From Streptomyces sp. Isolate_45 (GTDB lineage Bacteria; Actinomycetota; Actinomycetes; Streptomycetales; Streptomycetaceae), in assembly GCF_024721315.2 (NCBI RefSeq), contig NZ_JANFAK020000014.1:1-64000 (forward strand): a stretch of 64,000 nucleotides of DNA. Direction: 5' to 3'. Both the position numbers and the translations under genes were made by a program. Each line of letters starts with the position of its first letter. The stretch's first letter is position 1. Shown in pieces: positions 16,504-26,100 of this stretch. The notes beneath the pieces are model-generated. The model was not told where the DNA came from, made no database searches, and saw nothing but the letters and a program-made list of their open reading frames with translations.

Positions 16504-18281
16504 GCGGGATGAGCGGTACGGCACTGGCGGGCGCGCGGGAACGCCGGGTCAGCACGGGCGGCATCGAGCTGTGCGTCGTCGAACTCGGTGACACGGACCG
16601 ACCGACGGTGGTCCTCGTGCACGGCTACCCGGACAGCAAGGAGGTCTGGTCGGAGGTCGCCGAACGCCTCGCGACCCGCTTCCACGTGGTGCTGTACGAC
16701 GTACGGGGCCACGGGCGGTCCACGGCGCCGGTCCCGCTGCGCGGCGGCTTCACCCTGGAGAAGCTGACCGACGACTTCCTGGCCGTGGCGGACGCGGTCA
16801 GCCCCGACCGGCCGGTGCACCTGGTCGGCCACGACTGGGGCTCCGTACAGGGCTGGGAGTTCGCCACGGTCGCCCGCACCGAGGGGCGGATCGCCTCCTT
16901 CACCTCCATGTCCGGGCCCTCGCTCGACCACCTCGGACACTGGATCAAGAAGCGGGTCGCGCGTCCCACCCCGCGCCGGGCCGCCCAGCTGCTGCACCAG
17001 GGTTCGAAGTCCTGGTACATCTACTTGCTGCACACGCCGGTCCTGCCGGAACTCCTCTGGCGCGGGCCGCTCGGCAAGCAATGGCCGAAGCTCCTCCGGC
17101 GCGCGGAGAACCTCCCCATCGGTTCCTACCCGACGGACTCCCTGCCCTCCGACGCCGCGCACGGTGCCTGGCTGTACCGCGACAACGTCCGTGGACGCGT
17201 GCGCGTGCCCCGGAACGACGCCTACGCGCACGTTCCGGTGCAGCTGATCACGCCGACCCGGGACGACTTCCTCTCCGAGCGGCTCTACGACGACCTGGAG
17301 CTGTGGGCTCCGGACCTCTTGCGACGCACCCTGCCGGCGAAGCACTGGATACCGCGCACCCGGCCAGACCAGGTCTCGGCGTGGATCTCGGAGTTCGTGA
17401 CCGCCCGGGAGGAGCCGGCAACGCGCGCTCCGGAGCAGAAGGCTCCGGGTAGGTACGCGGACCGGTTCGGCGGACAGCTGGTGCTCGTCACCGGCGCGGC
17501 CAGCGGCATCGGACGGGCCACGGCCTTCGCATTCGCCGAGGCCGGGGCCCGGGTGGTGGCCGTGGACCGGGACGGCGAGGGCGCGGCGCGCACCGCCGAG
17601 ATGGCCCGCCTCGTCGGCGCCCCCGAGGCCTGGGGCGAATGCGTCGACGTGAGCGACGAGCAGGCGATGGAGAAGCTCGCCGCGAAGGTCGCCGCCGAGT
17701 ACGGAATCGTGGACGTGCTGGTCAACAACGCGGGGATCGGGCTGTCGGGGCCCTTCCTGGAGACCACGGCCGAGGACTGGAAGAAGGTCCTCGACGTCAA
17801 CCTGTGGGGTGTCATCCACGGCTGCCGGATCTTCGGTAAGCAGATGGCCGAGCGCGGCCAGGGCGGGCACATCGTCAACACCGCGTCCGCGGCGGCCTAC
17901 CTGCCCTCCCGCACCCTGCCCGCGTACAGCACCTCCAAGGCGGCGGTCCTGATGCTCAGCGAGTGCCTGCGCGCCGAGCTGGCCTCGCAGTCGATCGGGG
18001 TCTCCGCGATCTGCCCGGGCATCGTCAACACCAACATCGCCGCCACCTCGCGGTTCGCCGGGGTGGACACGGCCGAGGAGAAGCGCCGCCAGGAACGCTC
18101 CTCGCGGATGTACGGGCTGCGCAACTTCCCGCCGGAGAAGGTCGCCGACGCGATCGTGCTGGCCGTGGTGAAGAACCAGGCGGTCGTGCCCGTCACGCCG
18201 GAGTCCAAGGGCGCCCTGTGGATGTCCCGCTTCGCACCGCGCACGCTGCGGCGGATCGCGAGGCTGGAACCCCGGCTGTGA
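16500..18281 (+). CDS. Alpha/beta-hydrolase - short-chain dehydrogenase fusion
   Basis: This is a 593-residue two-domain enzyme. Residues 1-305 are an alpha/beta hydrolase with VHGYPDSKEVW and nucleophile elbow GHDWGS (D112). An Asp nucleophile followed by Trp points to the epoxide hydrolase / haloalkane dehalogenase branch rather than an esterase. Residues 320-593 are a classical SDR: cofactor loop TGAASGIG (about 329-336), VNNAGIGLSG, and catalytic Y476-K480 (YSTSK). Such fusions are known in actinobacteria and are usually annotated SDR family oxidoreductase. Both active sites look intact, so the protein could open an epoxide or ester and then oxidise the alcohol. The downstream short ORF and MerR gene follow on the same strand. 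Confidence 0.9.
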   Translation: MSGMSGTALAGARERRVSTGGIELCVVELGDTDRPTVVLVHGYPDSKEVWSEVAERLATRFHVVLYDVRGHGRSTAPVPLRGGFTLEKLTDDFLAVADAVSPDRPVHLVGHDWGSVQGWEFATVARTEGRIASFTSMSGPSLDHLGHWIKKRVARPTPRRAAQLLHQGSKSWYIYLLHTPVLPELLWRGPLGKQWPKLLRRAENLPIGSYPTDSLPSDAAHGAWLYRDNVRGRVRVPRNDAYAHVPVQLITPTRDDFLSERLYDDLELWAPDLLRRTLPAKHWIPRTRPDQVSAWISEFVTAREEPATRAPEQKAPGRYADRFGGQLVLVTGAASGIGRATAFAFAEAGARVVAVDRDGEGAARTAEMARLVGAPEAWGECVDVSDEQAMEKLAAKVAAEYGIVDVLVNNAGIGLSGPFLETTAEDWKKVLDVNLWGVIHGCRIFGKQMAERGQGGHIVNTASAAAYLPSRTLPAYSTSKAAVLMLSECLRAELASQSIGVSAICPGIVNTNIAATSRFAGVDTAEEKRRQERSSRMYGLRNFPPEKVADAIVLAVVKNQAVVPVTPESKGALWMSRFAPRTLRRIARLEPRL

Positions 18282-18445
18282 ACCAGGCGGGCGGAGCCGA
18301 CCCCGGCACGGCCATGTCCCCCTACTTCCGACGGTCGTACCATCCCTCGCAGGAGGGCTCGCTGCGCACGGCGGTCGAGTACCTGGCGGCGTCTCCTGCC
18401 GCCCGGACCGCGGCGGGCGCGGTCGGCCGAGCCGTCATGTCGTAG
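18278..18445 (+). CDS. Short ORF, possible C-terminal remnant of a metal-dependent hydrolase
   Basis: The 55-codon frame starts at a GTG that overlaps the SDR stop by 4 bases and ends 10 bases before the MerR start. Codon choice is normal for the window. The product ends PYFRRSYHPSQEGSLRTAVEY and then AASPAARTAAGAVGRAVMS. From memory, the stretch YFRRSYHPSxEGS followed by a short Ala-rich tail resembles the C-terminus of the PF10118 metal-dependent hydrolases that often lie between an SDR and a MerR gene in other streptomycetes. If so, most of that gene has been deleted here. It could also be a genuine small protein. I cannot decide from the sequence alone. Confidence 0.45.
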   Translation: MNQAGGADPGTAMSPYFRRSYHPSQEGSLRTAVEYLAASPAARTAAGAVGRAVMS

Positions 18446-18455
18446 GGAGCCGGGA

Positions 18456-19370
18456 TTGTCCGATCAGGCGGTGGCCGAGTACCGGATCGAGGATCTGGCC
18501 CACCACAGCGGTGCGACGGTACGCACCATCCGGGCGTACCAGGACCGCGGTCTGCTCCCGAAACCGGAGCGCCGCGGCCGGTCCAACGTGTACCGGGACA
18601 CGCACCTGGCACGGCTGCGCCAGATCGCGGACCTGCTGGACCGCGGCTACACCCTGGCCTCCATCAAGGAGCTGCTGGAGGCCTGGGACGCGGGGCGCGG
18701 ACTGGGCGGCGTACTGGGCCTGGTCGCCGAGGTGCACGGGCCGTGGACCGATGAGGAGGCGGCCCGGATCAGCCGGGCCGACCTGGACGAACGGTTCGGC
18801 GGCAGGCCCGACGAAGAGGCCGTGGACGAGGCCTGCGAGCTGGGCGTGCTGGAGCGGATGCCGGGCCGCCCGGACGAGTTCCTGGTGCCATCGCCGCAGG
18901 AACTCGCGGTGGCGGCCGAGTTGTACGCGGCCGGTGTGCCGCTGGTGGCGATCACCGGGCACCTGCGCGAGCTGCGCGGGCAGGTCGAGCACATCGCCTC
19001 GCGCTTCCTGGAGTTCACCACGGAGCACGTCTTCGCCCGCTACCTCGGGGAGGTGCCGCCCACGGACGCCGACGCGGCCGAGGCGGCGACGATGGTGCGG
19101 AGACTGCGGCCGCTGGCCCAACAGACGGTGGACGCCGAACTCGCGCGGGCGATGAGGCTGTTCGCCACCCGGCACCTCCAACGGCACCTGGGCGCCACCG
19201 GTACCGCCCAGCCGTCGGGACCGACGCCGGTCGCCCTACCGGCGGACACCGTACGGGCGGTGCAGGACCTGGTGGGTACCGATCACGTGGCGGAGTTCGT
19301 CCGGGCGGCGACGGAGCGGGAGCTCCAAGCCCGGACGATGAACGATCTGGCCCGCCGGGGCGGCCGGTAA
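18456..19370 (+). CDS. MerR-family transcriptional regulator
   Basis: The 304-residue protein begins with the MerR winged-helix domain: YRIEDLAHHSGATVRTIRAYQDRGLLP (about 9-35), then NVYRDTHLARLRQIADLLDRGYTLASIKELL. The long C-terminal part (about 100-304) has no recognisable ligand-binding fold and no Cys pair for metal, so the signal is probably organic. I took the TTG at 18456 as start because a GGGAG lies 7 bases upstream and it gives the family N-terminus. It is the last gene of the M24 - fusion - short ORF unit and probably controls it. Confidence 0.9.
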   Translation: MSDQAVAEYRIEDLAHHSGATVRTIRAYQDRGLLPKPERRGRSNVYRDTHLARLRQIADLLDRGYTLASIKELLEAWDAGRGLGGVLGLVAEVHGPWTDEEAARISRADLDERFGGRPDEEAVDEACELGVLERMPGRPDEFLVPSPQELAVAAELYAAGVPLVAITGHLRELRGQVEHIASRFLEFTTEHVFARYLGEVPPTDADAAEAATMVRRLRPLAQQTVDAELARAMRLFATRHLQRHLGATGTAQPSGPTPVALPADTVRAVQDLVGTDHVAEFVRAATERELQARTMNDLARRGGR

Positions 19371-19381
19371 TGCTCGATCAG

Positions 19382-19461
19382 TAGTCCACAGGGCAAATGG
19401 CTCAACCGTCTCCCAAAATCACCCAAAGGCCTGTGGACAAGTCTGCTTTTCCTGTGGGCAA
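19382..19461. promoter_or_regulatory. DnaA-box-like sequences between convergent merR and aquaporin genes
   Basis: One perfect minus-strand DnaA box (tgtggacaa, 19432-19440) is flanked by near matches tagtccaca (19382-19390) and tgtgggcaa (19453-19461). The genes on both sides end here, so this is not a promoter for either. That makes a role in DnaA titration or chance more likely than gene control. Confidence 0.4.
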
Positions 19462-19474
19462 TGTGGAAGGAACC

Positions 19475-20323
19475 TCAGACGACGGCCTCGTAGGCCGGCC
19501 CGGTGCGGGGTATATCGGCCACCAGCTCCTCCGCGTCGGAGGCCGGCCCGTCCTGAGCGCTCTCCCGCGCGTTGTCCCGCGCCCCTTCCTGCGGCCTTCC
19601 CTGCACGTTCACCGGCGCGATCTCCTGCGCGCCCGTGCGGCCCTCCCGTCCGTAGAGCAAGCTCGCGAGGCCCAGTCCGAGGGCGCCGCCGAGCAGTTGG
19701 GCCGCGACGAAGCCGGGCAGCGACTGCGGGGCGATGCCGGTGAAGGAGTCACTGAAGGCCCGCCCGACGGTGCCCGCCGGGTTGGCGAAGGAGCCCGAGG
19801 AGGTGAACCAGATCGCGGCCCCGATGTACGCGGCCACCGCGGCCGGGATCAGTTTCGCGCGGCCGATGCGGCCGAGCCCCTGGATGACCAGCACCAGCCC
19901 GGCGGTGGCGACGACCTCGCCGACCAGGAGGTGGCCGCCGTCGCGCACCTGTGTGGCGAGGGTTCCCGGGGTCCTCCCGAACATCGCCTCGGCGATGACG
20001 GCGCCACCGATCGCCCCCGCGATCTGGGCCCCCGCGTAGGACAGGGCTTCCTTGCCGTCGAGACCGTCGCGACCGGAACGGCGCGCCCACCAGGCGGTGA
20101 GGGTGACGACCGGGTTGAGGTGGGCGCCGGACAGCGGCCCGAAGAGCGTGATGATCAGCCCGAGGCCGATGGCCGAGACGATCGAGTTGGCCACAAGGGC
20201 GACACCGGTGTCGCGACTGAGGGCTTCCGCCTGGATCCCCGAGCCGATCACCACCATGAGCAGTGCCGCGGTACCGATGAGTTCGGCTGCCGCGCGCCGC
20301 AGCAGCGAAGCCTCGTACGTCAT
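19475..20323 (-). CDS. Aquaporin / glycerol facilitator (MIP family)
   Basis: The 282-residue protein has six membrane helices in two inverted halves. The two pore motifs are GAHLNPVVT (NPV in place of NPA in the first half) and SSGSFANPAGTVGRAF in the second. The first-half change is common in actinobacterial members. The last 60 residues are hydrophilic and low in complexity (QERAQDGPASDAEEL type). It conducts water, glycerol or other small neutral solutes across the cytoplasmic membrane. The ATG at 20321-20323 follows a good GGAGGGAG ribosome-binding site. It is divergent from kptA, with a 131-bp shared promoter region. Confidence 0.9.
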   Translation of the reverse strand: MTYEASLLRRAAAELIGTAALLMVVIGSGIQAEALSRDTGVALVANSIVSAIGLGLIITLFGPLSGAHLNPVVTLTAWWARRSGRDGLDGKEALSYAGAQIAGAIGGAVIAEAMFGRTPGTLATQVRDGGHLLVGEVVATAGLVLVIQGLGRIGRAKLIPAAVAAYIGAAIWFTSSGSFANPAGTVGRAFSDSFTGIAPQSLPGFVAAQLLGGALGLGLASLLYGREGRTGAQEIAPVNVQGRPQEGARDNARESAQDGPASDAEELVADIPRTGPAYEAVV

Positions 20324-20454
20324 GTTTTCTCCCTCCGGGTCACCGTCCAGCGGAAAATGTATTCCGTATCTTGGAAGAGCGATAGAGGTGGTCCACCCGT
20401 CGGCACCGGCGAAAATCCCTGCCGGAGACCCGCCCGACCCGGCACGCTGGGGAC

Positions 20455-20994
20455 ATGGATGAAAGACGCACCGTGAAGGTGTCCAAATACGTCTCGAAAC
20501 ACCTGCGGCACCAGCCGGAACGGATCGGACTGACGCTCGATCCCCAGGGCTGGGTCGAGATCGACGACCTGCTCGACGCGGCCGCGGCCCACGGATTCCA
20601 CGTCAGCCGGGCCGAGCTCGACCACGTGGTCGCCTCCAACGACAAGCAGCGCTTCGCCGTCGTCGGCACCCGCATCCGGGCCAGCCAGGGCCACACCGTC
20701 GCCATCGACCTGGACCTGCCCGAGGCCGAACCCCCGGCGTACCTCTACCACGGCACCGTGGCCTCGGCCCTGGACTCGATCCGCTCCGAGGGCCTGCGCC
20801 CGATGGCCCGCCACCACGTGCACCTGTCGCCCGACCGGGAGACCGCGACCCGGGTGGGCGCGCGCAGGGGGCGGCCGGTGGTCCTCGCCGTCGACGCCGG
20901 GGCCATGCGCGCCGCCGGCCACGTGTTCCGGATCAGTGCCAACGGGGTGTGGCTGGCGGACGCGGTACCCCCGCGGTTCCTGCGGTTCTCGTAG
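20455..20994 (+). CDS. kptA: RNA 2'-phosphotransferase KptA/Tpt1
   Basis: KptA removes the internal 2'-phosphate left by fungal-type tRNA ligation, transferring it to NAD+ with release of nicotinamide. The 179-residue protein matches the family along its length: KYVSKHLRHQPERIGLTLDPQGWV (RNA-binding half), then YHGTVASALDSIRSEGL and HHVHLSPDRETA (NAD+-binding half, with the conserved Arg-His-His region). Streptomycetes have no known 2'-phosphorylated RNA, so the bacterial role is open. It may instead be ADP-ribosyl chemistry on RNA ends. Its stop lies 147 bp before the HSP90-like gene on the same strand. Confidence 0.92.
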   Translation: MDERRTVKVSKYVSKHLRHQPERIGLTLDPQGWVEIDDLLDAAAAHGFHVSRAELDHVVASNDKQRFAVVGTRIRASQGHTVAIDLDLPEAEPPAYLYHGTVASALDSIRSEGLRPMARHHVHLSPDRETATRVGARRGRPVVLAVDAGAMRAAGHVFRISANGVWLADAVPPRFLRFS

Positions 20995-21140
20995 GAACCA
21001 CGGCGGACGACTCACAGGGCGGACAATTCACAGAGGAATTGTCGGATCATCCCCCTACTCTGTTCCTCACTCCGGGATCCGTGAGGGGGGGTACCTCGCG
21101 ATCGCCGACCATCCCATGCGAGCAAGCGAGGTGACGCCTC

Positions 21141-23114
21141 ATGACGTCCACACCCCGGCCCCCGTCCCCCTCCCCGTCTCCTTCCCAGTCCCCGTCTCCT
21201 TCCCAGTCCCCGTCTCCTTCCCAGTCCCCGTCTCCTTCGCCGTCCCAGTCGTCGCTCTCGTCCTCGTCCTCGTCCTCCGATGAAGAGGCCGCCGTCAACA
21301 GCTTCCAGGTCGACCTGCGCGGCCTGGTCGACCTGCTGTCGCACCACCTCTACTCCAGCCCGCGCGTCTACGTCCGCGAACTCCTGCAGAACGCCGTCGA
21401 CGCCGTCACCGCCCGCCAGGCCCACGAGCCCGGCGCGCGGGTCCACATCCGGCTGTCGGCCACCGCCGGACGGGTCACCATCGAGGACTCCGGCATCGGC
21501 CTGACCGCCGCGGAGGCCCACTCCCTCCTCGCCACCATCGGCCGCAGCTCCAAGCGCGGCGGCGAGCACGGCCTGGAAACCACCCGCCAGGAATTCCTCG
21601 GCCAGTTCGGCATCGGGCTGCTCGCCTGCTTCGTCGTCGCCCGGCAGATCCGCGTCGTCACCCGCTCCGCGCGCGACCCCGAGGCGGCGCCCGTCGAATG
21701 GTTGGCCACCGACGACGGTTCCTACACCGTCCGCGAACTCGCCCACGACGCCCGCCCGGAGCCCGGAACCACCGTCCACCTGGAGGGTCGTCCCGGCTCC
21801 GAGGAATGGACCGAGCCCGCCAAGGTCGAACGACTCGCCCGTGACTACGGCTCCCTGCTCCCCTACGACATCACCTTCGACGACGGCGAGGGCGGTGCGC
21901 CCCGCCCGGTCACCGACCGGCCCGCCGTGTGGGACCGCCCCTTCCCCACCCCCGCCGCCCGCCGCGTCGCACTCGCCGGCCAGTGCGCGCGGCTCTTCGG
22001 CTTCACCCCGCTCGACACCATCGACCTCGACCTGCCGGTGGCCGGAGTGCGCGGAGTCGCGTACGTCCTGCCCGAAGCGACCAGCCCCGCCCACCGGGCC
22101 GGACACCGCGTCCACCTCAAGGGCATGTTGCTCACCGACCAGGCCTCCAACCTGCTGCCCGACTGGGCGTTCTTCGTCCGCGTCGTCCTGGACACGGACA
22201 CGCTGCGGCCCACGGCCTCCCGCGAGAACCTGTACGACGACGAGACGCTGGCCGCCGTACGCGAAGCACTCGGCGGCCGCATCCGGGCCTGGCTGACCGA
22301 GCTCGCCGCGAGCGAACCGGAGCGTCTGGCCGCCTTCCTGCGCGTCCACCACCTCGGGGTGAAGTCCCTCGCCCGGCACGACGCCGAGCTGCTCGGGCTG
22401 ATGCTGCCGTGGCTGCCGTTCGAGACCAGCGACGGCTCGATGAGCCTGGAGGAGTTCGCGGCGGCCCACAGCGACATCCACTTCACGCCCACCGTGGAGG
22501 AGTTCCGCCAGATCGCCCCGATCGCCGCGGCCCACGGCCTGGGCGTCATCAACGCCGGCTACACCTACGACGCGGACCTGCTCGCCCTGCTCCCCTCCGT
22601 ACGACCCGACCTCAAGGTCACCGAGCTCGACGCCGGCGCCGTCACCGAGCGCCTCGACCCCGTCCCCACCGACGTCGAGCTGTCCCTCGCCGCCTTCCTG
22701 TCCACCGCCCGCACCCGCCTGGAGCCCCAGGCCTGCGACGTGGTGCTGCGCGCCTTCCAGCCCGTCTCCGTCCCCGCCCTCTACCTCGACGACCGGCAGG
22801 CCCGTCAGGAGCGCGACCGCACGGCCGCGCTCGACAACGCCGACAGCCTGTGGAGCGGCATCCTCGGCTCGCTGCGCGGTTCGGGACCGCGCGCCCGCCT
22901 GGTCCTCAACCACAACAACCCGCTGATCCGAAGGATCGCGGGACTGCCCGACGCGACCCTGACCGGCACCGCCGTCGAATCCCTCTACGGGCAGGCGCTG
23001 CTGATGTCCCAGCGACCGCTGCGGCCCGCCGACTCCACCCTGCTCAACCGGGCCTTCCTCGGGCTCCTGGAATGGGCGACCCACTCCGTCGAGAACCCGA
23101 AGGACGCCCAGTGA
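21141..23114 (+). CDS. HSP90-family ATPase with Ser/Pro-repeat N-terminus
   Basis: The 657-residue protein keeps the HSP90 GHKL ATPase signatures: VYVRELLQNAVDAV (about 76-89), EDSGIGLT (about 115-122), and GQFGIGLLACF (about 154-164). The middle domain follows, with a short, diverged C-terminal dimerisation part. It is more compact than E. coli HtpG and too different from ordinary htpG to carry that name. The first 45 residues are almost all Ser, Pro and Gln, encoded by three perfect 18-bp repeats (21184-21237), and precede the catalytic fold directly, as a disordered tail. A GAGG at 21128-21131 lies about 10 bases before the ATG. Its stop overlaps the start of the 1031-residue TPR gene, so the two are made as a pair. 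Confidence 0.88.
   Translation: MTSTPRPPSPSPSPSQSPSPSQSPSPSQSPSPSPSQSSLSSSSSSSDEEAAVNSFQVDLRGLVDLLSHHLYSSPRVYVRELLQNAVDAVTARQAHEPGARVHIRLSATAGRVTIEDSGIGLTAAEAHSLLATIGRSSKRGGEHGLETTRQEFLGQFGIGLLACFVVARQIRVVTRSARDPEAAPVEWLATDDGSYTVRELAHDARPEPGTTVHLEGRPGSEEWTEPAKVERLARDYGSLLPYDITFDDGEGGAPRPVTDRPAVWDRPFPTPAARRVALAGQCARLFGFTPLDTIDLDLPVAGVRGVAYVLPEATSPAHRAGHRVHLKGMLLTDQASNLLPDWAFFVRVVLDTDTLRPTASRENLYDDETLAAVREALGGRIRAWLTELAASEPERLAAFLRVHHLGVKSLARHDAELLGLMLPWLPFETSDGSMSLEEFAAAHSDIHFTPTVEEFRQIAPIAAAHGLGVINAGYTYDADLLALLPSVRPDLKVTELDAGAVTERLDPVPTDVELSLAAFLSTARTRLEPQACDVVLRAFQPVSVPALYLDDRQARQERDRTAALDNADSLWSGILGSLRGSGPRARLVLNHNNPLIRRIAGLPDATLTGTAVESLYGQALLMSQRPLRPADSTLLNRAFLGLLEWATHSVENPKDAQ
21184..21237 (+). 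repeat. Three perfect 18-bp direct repeats coding for a Ser/Pro/Gln tract
   Basis: The unit cccagtccccgtctcctt occurs at 21184, 21202 and 21220 with no mismatch. Half copies flank it on both sides (cgtctcctt ending at 21183, and cgtcccagtcg after 21240). Each unit encodes six residues of the pattern SPSQSP. Perfect identity within codons that could vary points to recent slippage. Confidence 0.9.
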
Positions 23115-26100
23115 ACGGCATGACGGCCGAAGAGATCCGGCAGGCGCTGTACGAGAACCACGGCGTGCCGCAGGGCGCCGCGCGCAACGCGCAGGCCGAG
23201 GCGTTGACCGCCGCCGCCGAGGCCTGCGGCGACCCCGACGTGTTCCGCCAGGCCCTGATCACCCAGATCGACGCCTACGAGTACAGCTCCGAGCGCAGCC
23301 GCATGGTGGTCCCCTTCGCCCGCCTCCTCCAGGAGTACGACCGCGACCCCGGGGCCTTCGACGCGAGCGACGCCCACTCCCTCTTCTGGCGGTTCAAGTG
23401 GGTGTCGGGGCAGATCATCAGCACGCCCGACGTCCCCATCGCGGCCGTCACCGGCTACCTCGACGACATGGAGAAGCGCTACCGGATCGCCGGGTACGGC
23501 GAGCGCGCCGTACGGCAGTCCGAGTACTTCCTCGCGGACGCCATCGGGGACGACGAGCGTGCCGAACGGGCCATGGCCCGGTGGCGGGCGGCCGACCGCG
23601 ACGCGATGAGCGACTGCCACGCCTGCGAGACGAACTCCCAGGGCTCCTACTGGGCGGGCAAGGGCGAGGACGCCAAGGCGATCGAGGTCTGGGAACCCGT
23701 CCTGAACGGCGGCCAGACCTGCATGGAGGAGCCGCACCGGGTCCTCGCCCGGTCGCTGCGCCCGTTGCTGCGCCTCGGCCGCAACGACGACGCCCGCGCC
23801 CACCACCTGCGCGGGTACCGCATGGCACGCGGCAAGGAGGGGCTGCTGCGGGCGATCGGTCAGCACATCGAGTTCTGCGCCCTCACCGGCAACGAGGCGC
23901 GCGGCGTGGAAATCCTCGCCGAACACGGCACCCACCTGCGCCCCCTCGCGGACGTCGAGACGCAGATGGACTTCTACGGCGGGGTCCTCGTCCTGCTGCG
24001 GCGGCTGTCCGAACTCGGGCACGGCGCCGACCCGACGGTGCCCTTCGCGGGCGCCGCCCGCACCGTCGACGAGCTGCACGGGATCCTGCACGCCGAGGCC
24101 CTGCACATCGCGGAACGCTTCGACGTCCGCAACGGCACCACCCGCGTCTCGGAGCGGTTCCTCACCCGGATCGCACAGACGCCGCTGGTCGACGTCCTGC
24201 CGCTCGGCGTGCGCAGTGCCGCGCTGCCGCAGCCGACCCCTGCCTCGACCTCCCGGTCGACGCACCCGTCCGCCCCCGCGGCTGCCCGCTCGACCGGCGC
24301 TCCCGCCGCGGAGGCGTTCGCCGAGCTGGTGGAGCGGGCCCGGGACGCGCGGGAACTGGGGCACCCGGGCTCGGACGCGCTGTGGGACGCGGTGGCCGTA
24401 CGGGCGGACGCGCTCCCCGCGTCGGAGGTGGAACCCCTGGTCGCCGCGGACGTGGCCGACCACCACGCCCTGATCGCGGCGCGGGCGGGCACCGCGGACG
24501 CGGGCCCGCTCCTGACCGCGGCCCGGGACGCGTACCGGGCGTTGGGGCACGCCTCCCGCGCGGCCCTCGCGGAGCTCCGGCTGGCGAGCGTCGCCGCACA
24601 GGCCGGAGCGGAACCGGCGGAGGTACGGTCCCTGCTGACGACGGCCGCCCGGTCCGCCGGAGCCCTGGATCCGGCCGACCCGCGGCGGACCCGCCGGATC
24701 GCCCTCGCGGAACTCGCCGCGATCCGCCTGGAGCCGTACCTGCGGTCCGTCGAGGCTGCGCGGGAACACGCGGACGACACGGCCGACCACGGCCACGGCC
24801 ACGATCACGATCACGACGCCGGTACCGCGCTGCTCGCGTCCGCGCTGGCAGACTTCGTCACCGTGCACGAGGAGACCGACGCCTCCGGGAAGGAGCTGTC
24901 GGACGTGATCTCGGAAGCCGAGGAACTGCTGGGCCGGGTGGCGCTCTCCCAGGGCGACACCGACCACGCGCTGGCCCTGCTGAATGCCTCCGCCGCCCGG
25001 TCCGTCCAGGCGGCCCGGCCTTGGCTGGCACTGGATCCCCTGGTCCTGCGGGCCGGGGTACTGAGGTCACTGGACCGGGTCGAGGAGGCGGAGGAAGCGG
25101 CGCGGGAGGCGCTGGAGCATGCCGCCGAGGTGACGGACCCCGAGCAACAGGGCATCGTACGGCTGACGCTGGCCGACGTCCTGCTGCGCCGGCCGGGTGG
25201 GGCGGCGGAGGCCGCCGAGCACTCCCTGACAGCGGCGCACTGGTTCGACCAGGCCGGCCTGACCGCCGACGGCGGGGCGCAGGCCCGGCTGCTGCTGGCC
25301 CGCGCCTACGCGCAGGACGGCCGCAACGCCGACGCGGCGGAGGTGCTCCAGTCGACGCTGCCCGATCTGCTGGAGCACGGCGAGGGTCAGGCCGTGGCGG
25401 CCCGGGAGTTCCTGGGCGACCTGCTGCGGGAACTGCGCGAGTCCCGGCCCGCGGCGGAGCAGTACCTGTTGGCGGCCGAGCTGGTCAAGGAATGGGAGGA
25501 TCCGCGGCCGCAGGCGGGCTTCGCCCAGTCCGCCGCCGACTGCCTCTCCGACGCCGGGCTGGTGGAAGAGGCCGTCGCCGCTTACCGCCGGTCGCTGGAA
25601 CTGCACCGGCAGGCCGGCGGGGCCGTGATCGCCGAAGTCCGGATCCTGCGTTCGCTGGCCTGGCTGGGCCTTCGCGAGCGGGTCGACGAGACCTCGGTGG
25701 CGGCAGCCCGGGTCCGGATGGACGAGGCGGCCGGAATCCTGGAGGAGGCTCTGGTCGCCGATCCGCAGGCCCCCGAGCTGCGCTCCGAGCTGGCGCAGAC
25801 CTGGCACCAGATCGCGCAGGTCCTGGACCGGCAGGTCAGCGCGCAGGAACAGGACGAAGAGGGCGCGGCCGAGGACGGCGCGGAGGACCGGGGCGACGCG
25901 CAGGAGGGGGCGTCCGAGGGCCCCGGCCGGTTGAGTGCGGACCGGATCGAGGCCCTGAGGCTGGAGGAGGTCGCCCTGTGGGAGCGGGCCGCCGCCCTCT
26001 ACGCCGAGCTGGGCACCGACTACCTGCAGGGCCGTTTCCAGTGCCTGAACAACGCCGCCTGGACCGAGCAGGAACTGGGACGTCCGGAAGCCGGCGCCGC

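Noticed and set aside
21012-23084. A 690-codon frame antisense to the HSP90-like gene
   Set aside because: No recognisable motif, and it is the shadow of the plus-strand gene.
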